From the NCBI GenBank assembly GCA_047967505.1, contig CM106540.1: a DNA stretch of 64,000 nucleotides, one strand, 5' to 3'. Source of the stretch: Dipteris shenzhenensis (Eukaryota > Polypodiophyta > Polypodiopsida > Gleicheniales). Both the position numbers and the translations under genes were made by a program. The notes beneath the pieces were generated by a model. It was given only the letters and a program-made list of their open reading frames with translations, was not told the origin of the DNA and did no database searches. Positions 23,495 to 34,432 of the stretch are shown here, piece by piece (position 1 is the stretch's first letter; each line of letters starts with the position of its first letter).

Positions 23495-25402
23495 ATGATA
23501 TCCTTCTTATTACCTTCTACATCATTGGGCACTAATATAAACATGTTTGCAACATCAAGCAAACTAAACAATTTACTCTTAAGTTCATCATCCATGAATC
23601 ATGAAGCAATTCATGGGACTCCTGAACATGCTATGGGCACAATGCATCATGCTAGAAATCAATGTTCTAGCTCACTGCTTAACAATGATAGTTTTAATAG
23701 GGATTTGATTTTTCAAGTCTTGAAAGCACGGAAGACAGGCTCACAAAACTATAATCAAGGGAATGCAATTGGAATCAAAAATTCATCAGTTGGCACATCA
23801 TTGACAAATAATGAGGTTGTGGATTTAACTGGATTGGAAAGTGGAAAAATGTCAGTAACAGTATCATCAATGTTAACACCAACTGAGAAAGCCATTGAGA
23901 ATGCATCACAAAATTGCAACTCTTCAAGTAAGCAGAAGAGAAAGAGAACTTGGGATATTCATAGGAATTTTCAAGAAGATTGGGTAGCCAAATATCCTTT
24001 GTTAGACGTAGAACAAGTGGACACTGGGGATGCACCAAAGTAGGCCATTTGTAAAATATGCACATGGGCAACAAAAAAGGTGGCATGGTTACAATTGAAG
24101 ATTGATACAATTGAGAAGCATTCTGGTAAGGTTTACAAGACTGTAGAAGGTACAAGTAATGAAAAGAAAGTGATCAAAGAATGGGACAAGGAAAATAACT
24201 ACCACTTTAAAAAAAGAGATCGAGTACAATAAGTTCTTGCTTGCACAAGAGTCTAGCATAAATAAAAGTGAAGGATCATGGAAAAAGCATTGGGAATGTA
24301 TCGATGATCAGGTTGATAGAGAAAAGATAGTGCAATTCTCAACTATCATGCAAATATTGAAGCAAGGCCACTCACTGATAGACTTCTCGGGTTACCAATC
24401 ATATCTTCAATTTTTGGATGTTCCTAATTTGGCAAGCTTGCATTGGTCAAGGAGTAGCATAATAGATATGGCTAACCACATGAACCAAGTCATAATTGAT
24501 TATTTAAAGGAGACTTTAAAACTTGCAGACTTTTTTGTGTGTCATTGGATGAGTACACAGTTGTGGATACTACATCATGGTTGGGAATGCATTTGTATGT
24601 GGTAGAAAACAATAAGAGAAAACCATATTTTATACATGTACACAAACTTGATTCAGAATCCAATGCTAATAACTTAGTGCAAGTTTTGATCCAAGCTCTA
24701 AAAGAGTATGGAGGCATGATAGAGTCTCATATGATCAAGAAACTTGTTTGTTTTGCATGTGATGGTGCTTCAATCTTGTAAGGTTGTCGGAATGGTGTCT
24801 TTGTACAAATAGAAACAAAATATGCTCCTTATTGTGTTGGGATACATTGTATGGCTCATTGCACAAATCTAGCTTACAAAGTTGTATCCACATTTCCATC
24901 AGTACAATGAATCAAGACTTTGGTTAAAAAAAGCTACTCTTACTTTTGCAAGAGTCCAAAAAGATACAATCAATTTAGATTTATTGTAGAAGGAGTGGGT
25001 ACAAAAGGGAGAAATATATTGACAAATGTGGATACTAGATGGATATCTTTGGTTCAGCCAGTGAAAAGATTATGGGATGAATACAAGACTTTGGTATATT
25101 TAATGCATATGGAGGCAGAAGAAGAGGTTGAAAAGGCAGATATTTTGTATCATAAACTGACCAACATAGATTCGATATTGGGATTATGTGGAATTATTCC
25201 ATTTTTAGACAAAATGAATATGTTGAGTAAAATGTCTCAATCAAAGGATATTTATATCAATGAATATGTCAAGGCAATAAAGCTCACTAATTTGAGTATA
25301 ACAACAACATATGATAAGAAGTCAAGCTCCAGTTTTCAAGACGAGAAATTGTTTAAAGATTGGAAAAGTTTAATAGACCTAGATGGGATTCTTCTCTTTT
25401 GA
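23495..25402 (+). pseudogene. hAT-like transposase relic with zinc-finger N-terminus
   Basis: The N-terminal part ends in a basic segment (KQKRKRTWDIHRNFQEDW), then a BED/TTF-like finger (CKIC, then IEKHSG, about 24050-24125). The RNase H-fold region shows SLDEYTVVDTTSW (first Asp, about 24540), FACDGAS (second Asp, about 24756-24776), GIHCMAHCTNLA and VDTRWISL. These are characteristic of hAT superfamily proteins related to domesticated ZBED/KIAA1586-type genes. Damage: TAG at 24041, a frameshift in an A-run near 24212, another near 24535, TAA at 24779 and TGA at 24908. The C-terminal dimerisation region and third acidic residue are not found, so the 3' part is lost. Terminal inverted repeats were not identified. 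Confidence 0.65.
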
Positions 25403-27573
25403 CATGTGACCAGGAAGGATATGTTTGCCTTCGTGCAAACAATCAGGTTTTCAGGATGACGCGAGAAAACAAACGACATAAAAGACTACAATACATTAAA
25501 AAAAGAGGCTTTTTTAAAGAAAGTGCAAACAGTGAAAAAATGCCCTTGGTGAAGTTGCAAGTGCAGTGCTAGATGTGCTCCTCTCTGAAGGCAGGTGATA
25601 GAAAATTCCCTATCAAAGTTCAAAGAGAGGAGATGGACATACACAAAGCAAGGCTATAGAGATCAATCAGGCTACATAGAGAGTTGCATTCAAGTACTTG
25701 TACTTATGCATGATCTATAAGTCTTTTCTTTAAGAAAGAACTACATATTGTCCATTTGGTAAGTAATAAACTTCTATCACATTGAAGGTACTTGAAGCAC
25801 CTTGTGAAGGAGAAAAAGTTGATGGAGATGCCTTATTAATGTAAAGGTTGGCCTGAGATAGGGAAACCCATCACTTGCATGTACCCTAGTTTGATGCAAG
25901 GATTGTCCCAGTGGGAGCTTAGTAACTATCCATGGTGGATTGATTTCTAGATGGGAAAATACTTAGGCGTGAGAGAGATATGTTTGATGAGCGCTTAACA
26001 AGCACGTTCCAAAGCCGAACCATCAAACCTTGCATTTGAACATTTTCCATTAAATTACTTTGCTGGTACATGACTTCTCCAAAAAGGGAAGAGTGTGAAT
26101 AAAGCCTTCCAAAATCCAACAAACCATTGTACTTTATATTGTCCATGTCAATGTCCCATCCAAAGTGTTTTTTGAGAGCATCCAAATAATTCTTTAGACC
26201 TATTTTGATACTTTCATAAGATCCATTGACCCAAAAATGTGGAAATATGATGGTAAATGCTTCCATAAGGTCATTTCATGGAAACCTACTTCTGATCTTA
26301 TCTCATTTCACTGAGGGCACATAAATCCTTAGGTACCATGATAGACAGTGTCTCTATCTTCTCAAGGAAGATCTCCCTGGCAAGCCACCTAAATATGATG
26401 TACAAACCAATAGTCACCATCTTTCAAAGCTGCGATCGAATGAAGGAAGCAGGCAACTAGTTCTTTCAAAGCTTCGATTTGCAATAGGAAACCGAGCTTG
26501 CAAAAGATCTTGACAAAGAAGTCGATGATGGAAGGAAGATGGTTAGGAACTCTTTGTGTGTGTGTCTTTGCAGCGATGTGGTCACCATAGCCTGTAGTAG
26601 CTGATGGCCATTGACATTGTCTTGAACCCTTCACTTTGAATGCCTTGAATATAGGACTCTTGCCAGCTACAACATTTGCATCTAAGGAAAACGTGCTCCT
26701 TGCAATTTTCATGCCATTGATGCTTATGCTCATGGGCTTATTAGCTTTTCCCTTCTCGACTGATTGTCATTGCTCTAATTATGTATATTCATCTCCGTTT
26801 TCTTTCACTCATCTCATCTCGGCTTCTTTCACTCCGTCGTGCTCTTGATTGCTCTCATCACTCACCCACCCCCCCTTCCTTGCATTGCTAGTGCTTCAGC
26901 TTTCCAAACTTCTCCTCCTTAGATCCCCATGCATTGCCTTAGATATGCCTCTCTTTGCCCAGAGAACTTTAGGTGGTTGCTAAGAATGCAATGGGCATCT
27001 AGCACAGGAAATATACATCTCAAATGCAGCAAATAAATTATCAATAGTGTCAATGTGCCTGATGCCTCCTTGTCTATTGCAACTACTAATAAAAATGATC
27101 TGAAAGCAATGTTAAGCACACCTCTATCTGGCCCAAATCCTCTTGGCAATGGGGTAGTAGCTGCGTTAGCTCGAAATCAACTCATCATGGATTTGGCTCC
27201 AAAGCACCCGCATCAACTCACATGTTACCGATTTCGTTCAAACTAAAATCCGTAAGATGACTGATAAGCAAGCACCAAAGTAATCCTTACAGCCACAAAG
27301 GGAGCCAAAACATGTAGATGAGCAGTTTGGAAGAGCATAACAATTCATTACTACACAAAGAGGCCTTGCGATTACAGTTGGTGTCCAAAGATATGGGCCT
27401 CTTGCATTGAAAGGCCCGTGTAGGTGACTGTCAAGATTTAGCCCTTCGCAAACATTGATCATCCTCTTCTCCAGTTGGTTCTCACTATCCAATGTTAAGT
27501 TTTAATAATATCCATTCCATCTATGGCGGTAATAAAGAGCATTTTCAATTTGCAACAAACATTTAAAATTTGA

Positions 27574-27675
27574 CCTTCCTTCCTTGTAGTGCTTTTACTC
27601 ATCCAGTGTTTCTTTTCAGCATACCTTCCTTCCTTGGAGTGCTTTAACCCATCCAATGTTTCTTTTCAACATGAA
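27574..27675. repeat. tandem duplication, ~58-bp unit
   Basis: Two adjacent units share accttccttccttg-agtgctttta/aac, cc-atcca-tgtttcttttcaacat. Differences are few, so the duplication is fairly young. Confidence 0.7.
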
Positions 27676-27938
27676 TTCATAGATTAGCTTAGCCCTCTAG
27701 TACAACATGAAACTCAGTATCAACGTCAAACTTACCTTAACCGGTGAGGATCAAACTTAGTATAAGTAGATTAGCTCTCTAATCAAAATCAAACTTGGTA
27801 TAAATAGTGCAAATGTGAGGATCACTCCTTTCCTTCTTGAATGCTAGACTTGTTTATGGCCTATAAGGCTGGAAAAACTAACCTCCACCCTTCCAATTGC
27901 TAACAACATGCAAGTCCCTACTAGTACATATAGTACAT

Positions 27939-27962
27939 ATGTGTGTGTGTGTGTGTGTGTGC
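27939..27962. repeat. GT microsatellite
   Basis: About eleven GT dinucleotides, preceded by two copies of tagtacatat. Confidence 0.85.
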
Positions 27963-28339
27963 ACGCTTTAAGGACAAGTTGAAAAGGTTAGTTTATGATT
28001 CCTCCGGAGAATCAGAAAGCAACACAGCTGAGATTTTTGGCCCAAATCTAGCATCACGATGGAGGAGATGAAGTGGTAGAGCAGCTGCATTCCAAAACAG
28101 CTTCATCCACATCACAATGATAGAAGATTTTCACAGATACTTCTACTTACACCTTGGCTGAAATGATCACATTAAATGTAATGGTAGAGGAGACGATATA
28201 CTAGTGGAGCACGGGAAAACAATTGCCATCGTCACTATCCAAACTGCCTACTATAGTGTCTAAACCAATGTCTCCCTCTAAATGAGCCTCGACAATCTCA
28301 ACCTCACCTCCAAAGCATTTTTTGTCAACATGTCAGTCT

Positions 28340-29080
28340 CATGAGCTATTCATGTTAATATATATACATGGACTTATAAATGGTCTTTAATATGGTCTAA
28401 TACATGCACATGGACTTATATATGCTCGTTTTATAGATGGGCTTAAATATGGTAAAATATATGGTACAATGCATATGATCTAATATACATGGTAAATATT
28501 TATGGACTCTTATTCATATGGACTTATACGGACTTTCATAAAGTCTAATGCATATTTTTACATGACTTAGAGATGCTCTAACATATATATGGATTTATAT
28601 ATACATGGACTTATGTTTTCATGTATGTATACATGTATTATATGTGGTTTGGTATATATTCCTGTTAATATCCATGGACTTATATATTGAATCATACAAA
28701 TTGATCTAAGATATATGATCAAATATTTATGGACTCTTATTTATATGGACTTATAGATGCTCTTACAAATATATTGATGGAATTATATGTACATAATGTG
28801 GACTTATGTATTCATGTATGTAGATCCATAGATTTATATATGATCTAGTCTATATTCGTATATATATATGCACTAAGAAATATGGTCAAATATTTATGGA
28901 TTGTTATTTGTATGGACTTATAGATGCTCTTACAAATATTTACATGGACTTATATGTGGAGATATGTATATATATATATATTATTACATATATAGATATA
29001 TGGATTTATATATACATGAACAGATATGGTCTAAAGTATATTCATATATATACATGGCCCGAAGTATGCTATCATGTTTA
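28340..29080. repeat. AT-rich repeat block built on atggacttata
   Basis: The word atggacttata or close variants recurs at least ten times. A longer phrase (caaatatttatgga, tcttattt, atatggacttatagatgctc) recurs at about 28483, 28721 and 28888, giving a higher-order period of roughly 165-240 bp. The composition is strongly AT-rich. Short frames in this block are translations of the repeat. Confidence 0.7.
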
Positions 29081-29092
29081 TATATTTCCACT

Positions 29093-30062
29093 GAGATGAA
29101 TAGACCAATGATAGAGCCTATGATTGTAAGAAGGATTTTGCAGGGTGGTTCAAGTAAAACACAAAGAAATAAGCTCATAGATTTAACAGATGATGTACTT
29201 GAGGAGGCTAGCAAGACTCTCTTGAGATGAATAGACTAACGATAGAGCCTGGGGAGCATGATGTGGATAGTCATCATCCTGAATATATAACAGTGACAAC
29301 AAACAGAATAGTAGTAAGGAAAATACTCAGAAAATAAAACATGTTGGTATGCATGGAGGTATTGAACATAAGATTTGCAAAGAGACAGATGTGCATGATG
29401 TAATTGGGCAATTGAAAGAAAAAATTCCAATAGTGTAGTCACATGCTTTGGATAGTTGGCCGATTTGCATAAACGATGTGAAGCAATGATTAATGAGTTA
29501 GGCAAGAGGTCAACAGAAGCAGTACCAATTCCATGCTTTAAGGGTAGAAGACAACATCCCAATGGCATCATAGAACATATAGTTTGGTTCTGCAATAAAG
29601 CAATTACCCATACATGGATTGTTGATCGCTCTATTCAAGGAGTGCCAAGAACTGCTCCTAGAGTGTGAAAGATTTCTAAGGGTGCCTTTGTGACAATGCA
29701 AGAAGAGAGAGTTGAATTGATAAAAGCTAGATTTGTTCTTAAGGATGGTATAGGTAACTAGTTCCATCATTGGGCAACCTTCAATCCTACATAGAAACAA
29801 CACACAAAGTCATGCTGGGGTAGGGATTCATGATGGGAAGGTGGAGAGGTGGAGCTCAAAATTGAGTAAGGAGTGCAAAGATAGGATTGAGAAAGTAATG
29901 GCGACAAATGCAAAGATTATGAAAGAGGATAGGATTACCCCACGTGAGGTTCATGATTTCCATTTACAAACTCTTGGATCAATTTCAAGAGGCTTAAGTT
30001 ATTCAATCACAATTGCAGATTCCCACACTACACATGCCCTGACTTTATTGAACATGAAGTAA
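29093..30062 (+). pseudogene. unrecognised broken coding-like frames
   Basis: Plus-strand fragments with protein-like composition occur at 29093-29230 (LIDLTDDVLEEASKTLLR), 29456-29668 (PCFKGRRQHPNGIIEHIVW) and 29841-30062 (ECKDRIEKVMATNAKIMKED). They lie in different frames, with stops between them. A 24-bp phrase containing gagatgaatagac is duplicated at 29093 and 29224. I do not recognise the protein. It may be a decayed transposon-encoded or captured gene. Confidence 0.35.
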
Positions 30063-30630
30063 ATAGGACAGCTTATATTCTATGAAAACATATATATTAT
30101 GTCTTCATTATCGAGAATGAGTGCTACAGTCCATCAATTTATACATTAGGCTGCTCTCACAAAGGAGGAGTTGTTCTCAAGTTGTTTCAATGTTTAGGAT
30201 CTAAGAGAAACCTCTAAAAGATAATTAGATAGGTTTGAGGTATTGCCTTGAGTTGTTGATGTATTGTCTAAAACCATGGCTAATAGATAAGTGTTTTTGG
30301 ACAGAGCTTGAGAGGTTCTACTATCCAAACAGTAGAAGTGAGCGTTTTCATGTGCAAACACTAAAGAATTATTTTGGTATTTGACTGCTCAAATGGCTAG
30401 GGTTGTAGGCTGTCATCTACTTTTGTATATGAATTAGTAGCATGTTTCATGAAAAGTTTTTTGTGGGTTGGCAATTTGGCCTCTTCATTGACTTATAGTA
30501 ATTAAATTATTTAGAATAGTTTAATACTTTGTGTTCTCTATTTCAAATTGTAATTGACTAGCTTGGGTTTTCTGTGGCTCACTTTTACTACTTGGCTCAC
30601 TTCCCATGGCTGGCTTTTTGGTAATCCTTA
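30063..30630. other. no gene recognised
   Basis: Non-coding AT-rich DNA between the broken frames and the inverted copia segment. No repeat or RNA gene stands out. Confidence 0.4.
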
Positions 30631-30639
30631 CTTAGCTAT

Positions 30640-31865
30640 AATCCCTTCCAAGGTTTAATCTACTTATTTTAAATAAGCACATCCCTTATTTGTTCTTTCC
30701 AAAGAGAAAATTTTGTCCCATCAAACTTCTTAATGATGAAAAATTCATTTTCAGACATGGAAGAGGATGCCATGATGCAAATAAAGCAAAATTCCAAATG
30801 CTAGTGCATGTAAGAAAGAAATCACACCAAACACCAGGTGCACTCAAATATCTATGCCACAATGGAAGGTAGTATCACCAAAAAATGCAAAGCCCAAAGC
30901 ATCAAAATGCAACAGACTTATGTACATATACTAAGCATCCATATGAGAAAATTTGGCCCAAAAGAAAATGCCAACTGCAATGGCAATCCAAATGCCAATA
31001 AGTGCCAAATGCCTCAAGCATATACACTATCCATGGGCATAAGCATCATCAATGTCTCATCCAAGAAAGAATAACACAATAAGTGCATCAACTACAATGT
31101 ATCAAAGCTATCCCTCAGCATAAAATAGCATCCATGTGCAAAGCGTCCATCAAAATAGCATCCCACAATGCAATTTAGGCCTATAGACACATCCAATACA
31201 ATGCATCCAAATGGTTAATAAAGCATCCACTATAACCCAATGCAAACCACTAATGAGCACACATGGCTCAAGCTGTGGAACTAGAGTGATTTGCATAAGG
31301 TATGTCCTAAAAATCACAGCCCCATGACAATGACCACTACTAAAAATAGGATCTAATATGCCTCAAAACATGAGTGTCACTACATAATTGAACTTTTAGC
31401 AAGGCAATCTACAAATCTCTCTCTTCTACTCAAACTCCGAAATCCCAACCGATGAATGGGAAATAGGGAGTCAACTCGTGCAATTGACCTGTAATAAAAA
31501 AATCAAAGGTTTGAACCTTTGAATGGATTTTTGATAGAGAAACAGATGATTCAATGTCTCAGAGAGATGAAACTTCTCTAAATCTCCACAAAATCATGCA
31601 AGAGCTAACAGGTAGGGGTTTTGGGCCTTTGAAATGCAATAAAACAAATGGTTTTGAGAACCATGGTCCCAATCATTGGGTCTAACACACAGATTGAAAA
31701 ACATTTTTGTAAACCGATCTGTTTGTAAACTCCACTGGAGCGTGAATAATGAGCAACAAAAAAGTTTTAGGACCTCTTAAATCCACAGAAATTGATAGAT
31801 CTGTGAATGGTTGCTTCAAACTTGAGTTCCAACATAGTGGCATAAAAATGTTGAAGCAGAGACAC
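30640..31865 (-). mobile_element. inverted leader and gag N-terminus of an older copia element (left part)
   Basis: Read on the minus strand, this segment matches the leader and Gag start of the complete element to its right (about 32400-33610). The Gag start translates with the same pattern (FDGTNFSLW-like region at 30690-30760), and ccaaccgatgaatggg (31447) is the reverse complement of the leader word near 32815. It stops at 31865, exactly where the younger element's LTR begins, and resumes at 37764 beyond that element. It therefore served as the integration target. Divergence from the younger copy is substantial, with many substitutions and small gaps. Confidence 0.75.
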
Positions 31866-32036
31866 TGTGGGGGTTAAAGGTCACTGTGCCTTAACCCCGG
31901 TTATGTACAATACTCAAATACATATATAAATGAATGAAAAAGAAGATTAGGGTGGTTCTGCACCCACCAAAACTTGTGTGGCTCTCTGTCTCTCTCTCTC
32001 CTTCTTCCATTCTTACTTTCGTTGAGAGCACTCTCA
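31866..32036 (+). repeat. 5' LTR of the copia element
   Basis: It starts TGTGGGGGTTAAAGG and ends CTCTCA. At 171 bp it is short for a plant copia LTR. It contains tatataaatgaatg (about 31923), a possible promoter element, and a CT-rich stretch before its end. Confidence 0.92.
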
Positions 32037-32038
32037 AC

Positions 32039-32050
32039 TGGTATTAGAGC
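32039..32050 (+). other. primer binding site (initiator-tRNA-Met type)
   Basis: TGGTATTAGAGC lies two bases after the LTR. It matches the plant tRNA-iMet primer site TGGTATCAGAGC with one change. Confidence 0.85.
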
Positions 32051-33476
32051 CCGAGTGATCTAGCTGAGTGTGCGTGAATGCTTGAAGCTCAGTAGCTCTG
32101 TGGGAAAAAGGAGAAGATTTGTGGGAAGCTTTGTGGGTGACTTTACTTGCATCCGAGTGTGTAGAGACCTTGGAGGAACCTTTGGAAAAGTCACTTTGGC
32201 TTTGCGAAGTGGTTTTGAGAGCCTGTTAAGAGCTTTCAAAGAAAAAGTCATTTTTTGAGCTTTTCCCTGTTCCGTTCGACGACAGAGACTCCATATTGAC
32301 TTGTAGAGGCAACTATTGCTTGCTTTTGGTGTCCACTTCACTTCAGGAGCTTAGAAACACCTTCATTCTTAAATCTGGGGTCATTTCATTGGATTTTTGA
32401 CTCACTGTGTCAGTTCCTGCGTTTTTTGCCTGGGTGTTGGAACTCAAGTTTGGAGCAACCATTTGTAGATCTGTCATTCCGGTGGACTCAGGAGGTCCTA
32501 AAACTTCTATGTTGCTCATTATTCGCACTCCGGTGGAGTTTACAGATAGCTCTGTTTCCAAAAACGTTTTTCAGTCCGTATGTTGGACCCAGTGATTGAG
32601 ACCACGGTTTCCAAAACCGTCTGTCCCATTGCGTTCCGGATGCCCAAAAACCCCTACCTGTCAGTTCTTGCGCGATTCGGTGAAGGATTTTCAGAGTTAT
32701 AAATCTCTGTGTATTCGATTTCGTCTCTCTATTATGCATTTTTCATTCTAAGGTTTTGAAACCTTAGATTTATGCCACATGGCAGTGGATAAGTATTGAC
32801 TCCCGTTTCTCACTCATCGGTTGGGATTTTGGAGTTCTGGCAGAAGAGAGATATTTGCAGATTTTCTTGTTGAGTCCGATTATGCAATGGCGCCCATGTT
32901 TTGAGGCATCTCAGGTTCTATTTTCAGTAGCGCTCATTACCGTGGGACTATGATTTCTTGAGCATACCTTATGCAGATCACTCCGGTTGCAGTTTGATCA
33001 GTGTTGTGCGCTCATTCGTGGTATGCATTGGGTTGCAGTGGATGATTTATAGGCCATTTGGATGCATTGCGGTCCTTGTTGGATGTGCTGATAGGCCCAA
33101 ATTGCCTTGTGGGATGCTATTTTTATGGACGCTTTGCACATGGATGCTATTTTATGCTGAGGGACAGCTTTGACACATTGCTGGTGATGCACTGATAGTG
33201 CTATGCTCTCTTGGATGAGATATTATTGATGCATATGCCAGTGGACGGTGTTTATGCTTGAGTCATTTGGCACTTATTGGCATTTTCTTTTGGGCCAGAT
33301 TTGCTCATATGGATGCATAGTATATGCACATGAGTCAGATGCATCTTTTGATGCTTTGAGCTTTGAGTTTTGGTGATATTTCACTCTATTGTGGCATACA
33401 CATTTGGGTGCACCTGGTATTTGTTGTGATTCTCTCTTGCAGGCACTAGCATTTGGGATTTTGTTTCATTTGCATC
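32051..33476 (+). other. long untranslated leader of the copia element
   Basis: About 1.43 kb separates the primer site from the Gag start codon at 33477. This is unusually long for copia, and the leader is almost as long as gag and protease together. It has many short upstream ATGs and no conserved frame. The older inverted relative retains the same leader, so its length is a family trait and not a recent insertion. Confidence 0.7.
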
Positions 33477-34430
33477 ATGGCATCCTCTTCCACATCTGAA
33501 AAGGAGTTTTTCAGCATTAAAAAGTTTGATGGGACAAACTTTTCTTTGTGGAAAGAACAAATAAGGGATGTGCTTATTCAAAAGAAGCAGATTAAACCCT
33601 TGGCAGGGATTGAAGCTAAGCTTGTAAATATGTCTGAGGATGATTGGAAGAGTTGGATGCATTAGCAAAGTCTACTATTAGAGTTCATCTTGCAGAGTCA
33701 GTTTATTTCACAGTAGTAAATGAGCAGACTACAGAAGATTTGTGGAAGAAACTGTGTGCCACTTATGAGAAGGAAACTGCCTCTAATAAAGTTTACCTCA
33801 TGAAGAGGTTGTTTGAGCTGCAGATGAAGGAAGGGGTCTCCATTGCTTCTCACTTGAATGAATTCAATATTATTTTCAGCTAGCTTCAGGCTCAGAAAAC
33901 GAATTTTGATGCGGAGACTAAGGCAATATTTCTCTTATGTTCATTGCCATCCTCATGGGATACCTTCCGTACAGCTGTCAGTAACTCTGCACCTGGTGGA
34001 GTACTGAAATTTGATGATGTTGTGGGTAGCTTGTTGGCCGAGGAGATTAGATGGAAGTCTATGGATGGCAACAAGCAGGATGCAGCCTTAAATGTGCAAA
34101 GGGGCAGATCACAGTCCAGGGGGAAGTCCCAAGAAAGAGGGAAGTCTCGTAGCAAATCCAGGGCACGAAACATTGAGTGTTACCATTGTGGCAAGAAGGG
34201 CCATATGAAAAAGGATTGCTACAAGCTGAAAAGAGAGCAAAAGAATAAGAAAAAGAATGCAAATTGGGGTGCAAATCAAAAGGAAGAAAGTCCAAGGGAA
34301 GACAAAGCAAAAGTGAAGATCGAGGAGATCAATGCAGTCACACATGATAGTGACAATGATGTTCTCTTCATGTCTACTTTATCTACAGAGTTGCTTACCA
34401 CTTCAGATGATGCATATTCCCAGGATTGAT
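33477..34430 (+). pseudogene. copia Gag, disrupted
   Basis: Gag starts with ATG at 33477 (MASSSTSEKEFFSIKKFDG, UBN2-type N-terminus). A one-base loss near 33650 shifts the frame: the related copy at 38.07 kb has an extra A in this A/G run and reads through. Core words DLWKKLCATYEKE and SWDTFRTAVSNSA follow, with a TAG at 33881. A basic region and a CX2CX4HX4C zinc knuckle (CYHCGKKGHMKKDC, about 34180-34220) follow. A TGA at 34427 replaces a Trp codon just before the protease. Confidence 0.88.
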
Positions 34431-34432
34431 TT

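Larger units (their letters stand above)
25403..28335. other. no recognised gene; two unexplained minus-strand frames
   Basis: Minus-strand frames at 25919-26266 (115 codons) and 26389-26733 (114 codons) have a protein-like composition (HFWVNGSYESIKIGLKNY; VNHL-type helices near LQIEALKELVACFL) but no motif I can name. They could be pieces of a decayed transposon protein. A CT-rich block lies at 26800-26930. The rest is non-coding AT-rich DNA. Confidence 0.35.

Noticed and set aside
25360-25572. 70-codon frame as the C-terminus of the hAT-like transposase
   Set aside because: It lies in another frame, overlaps the real one and lacks hAT dimerisation motifs.
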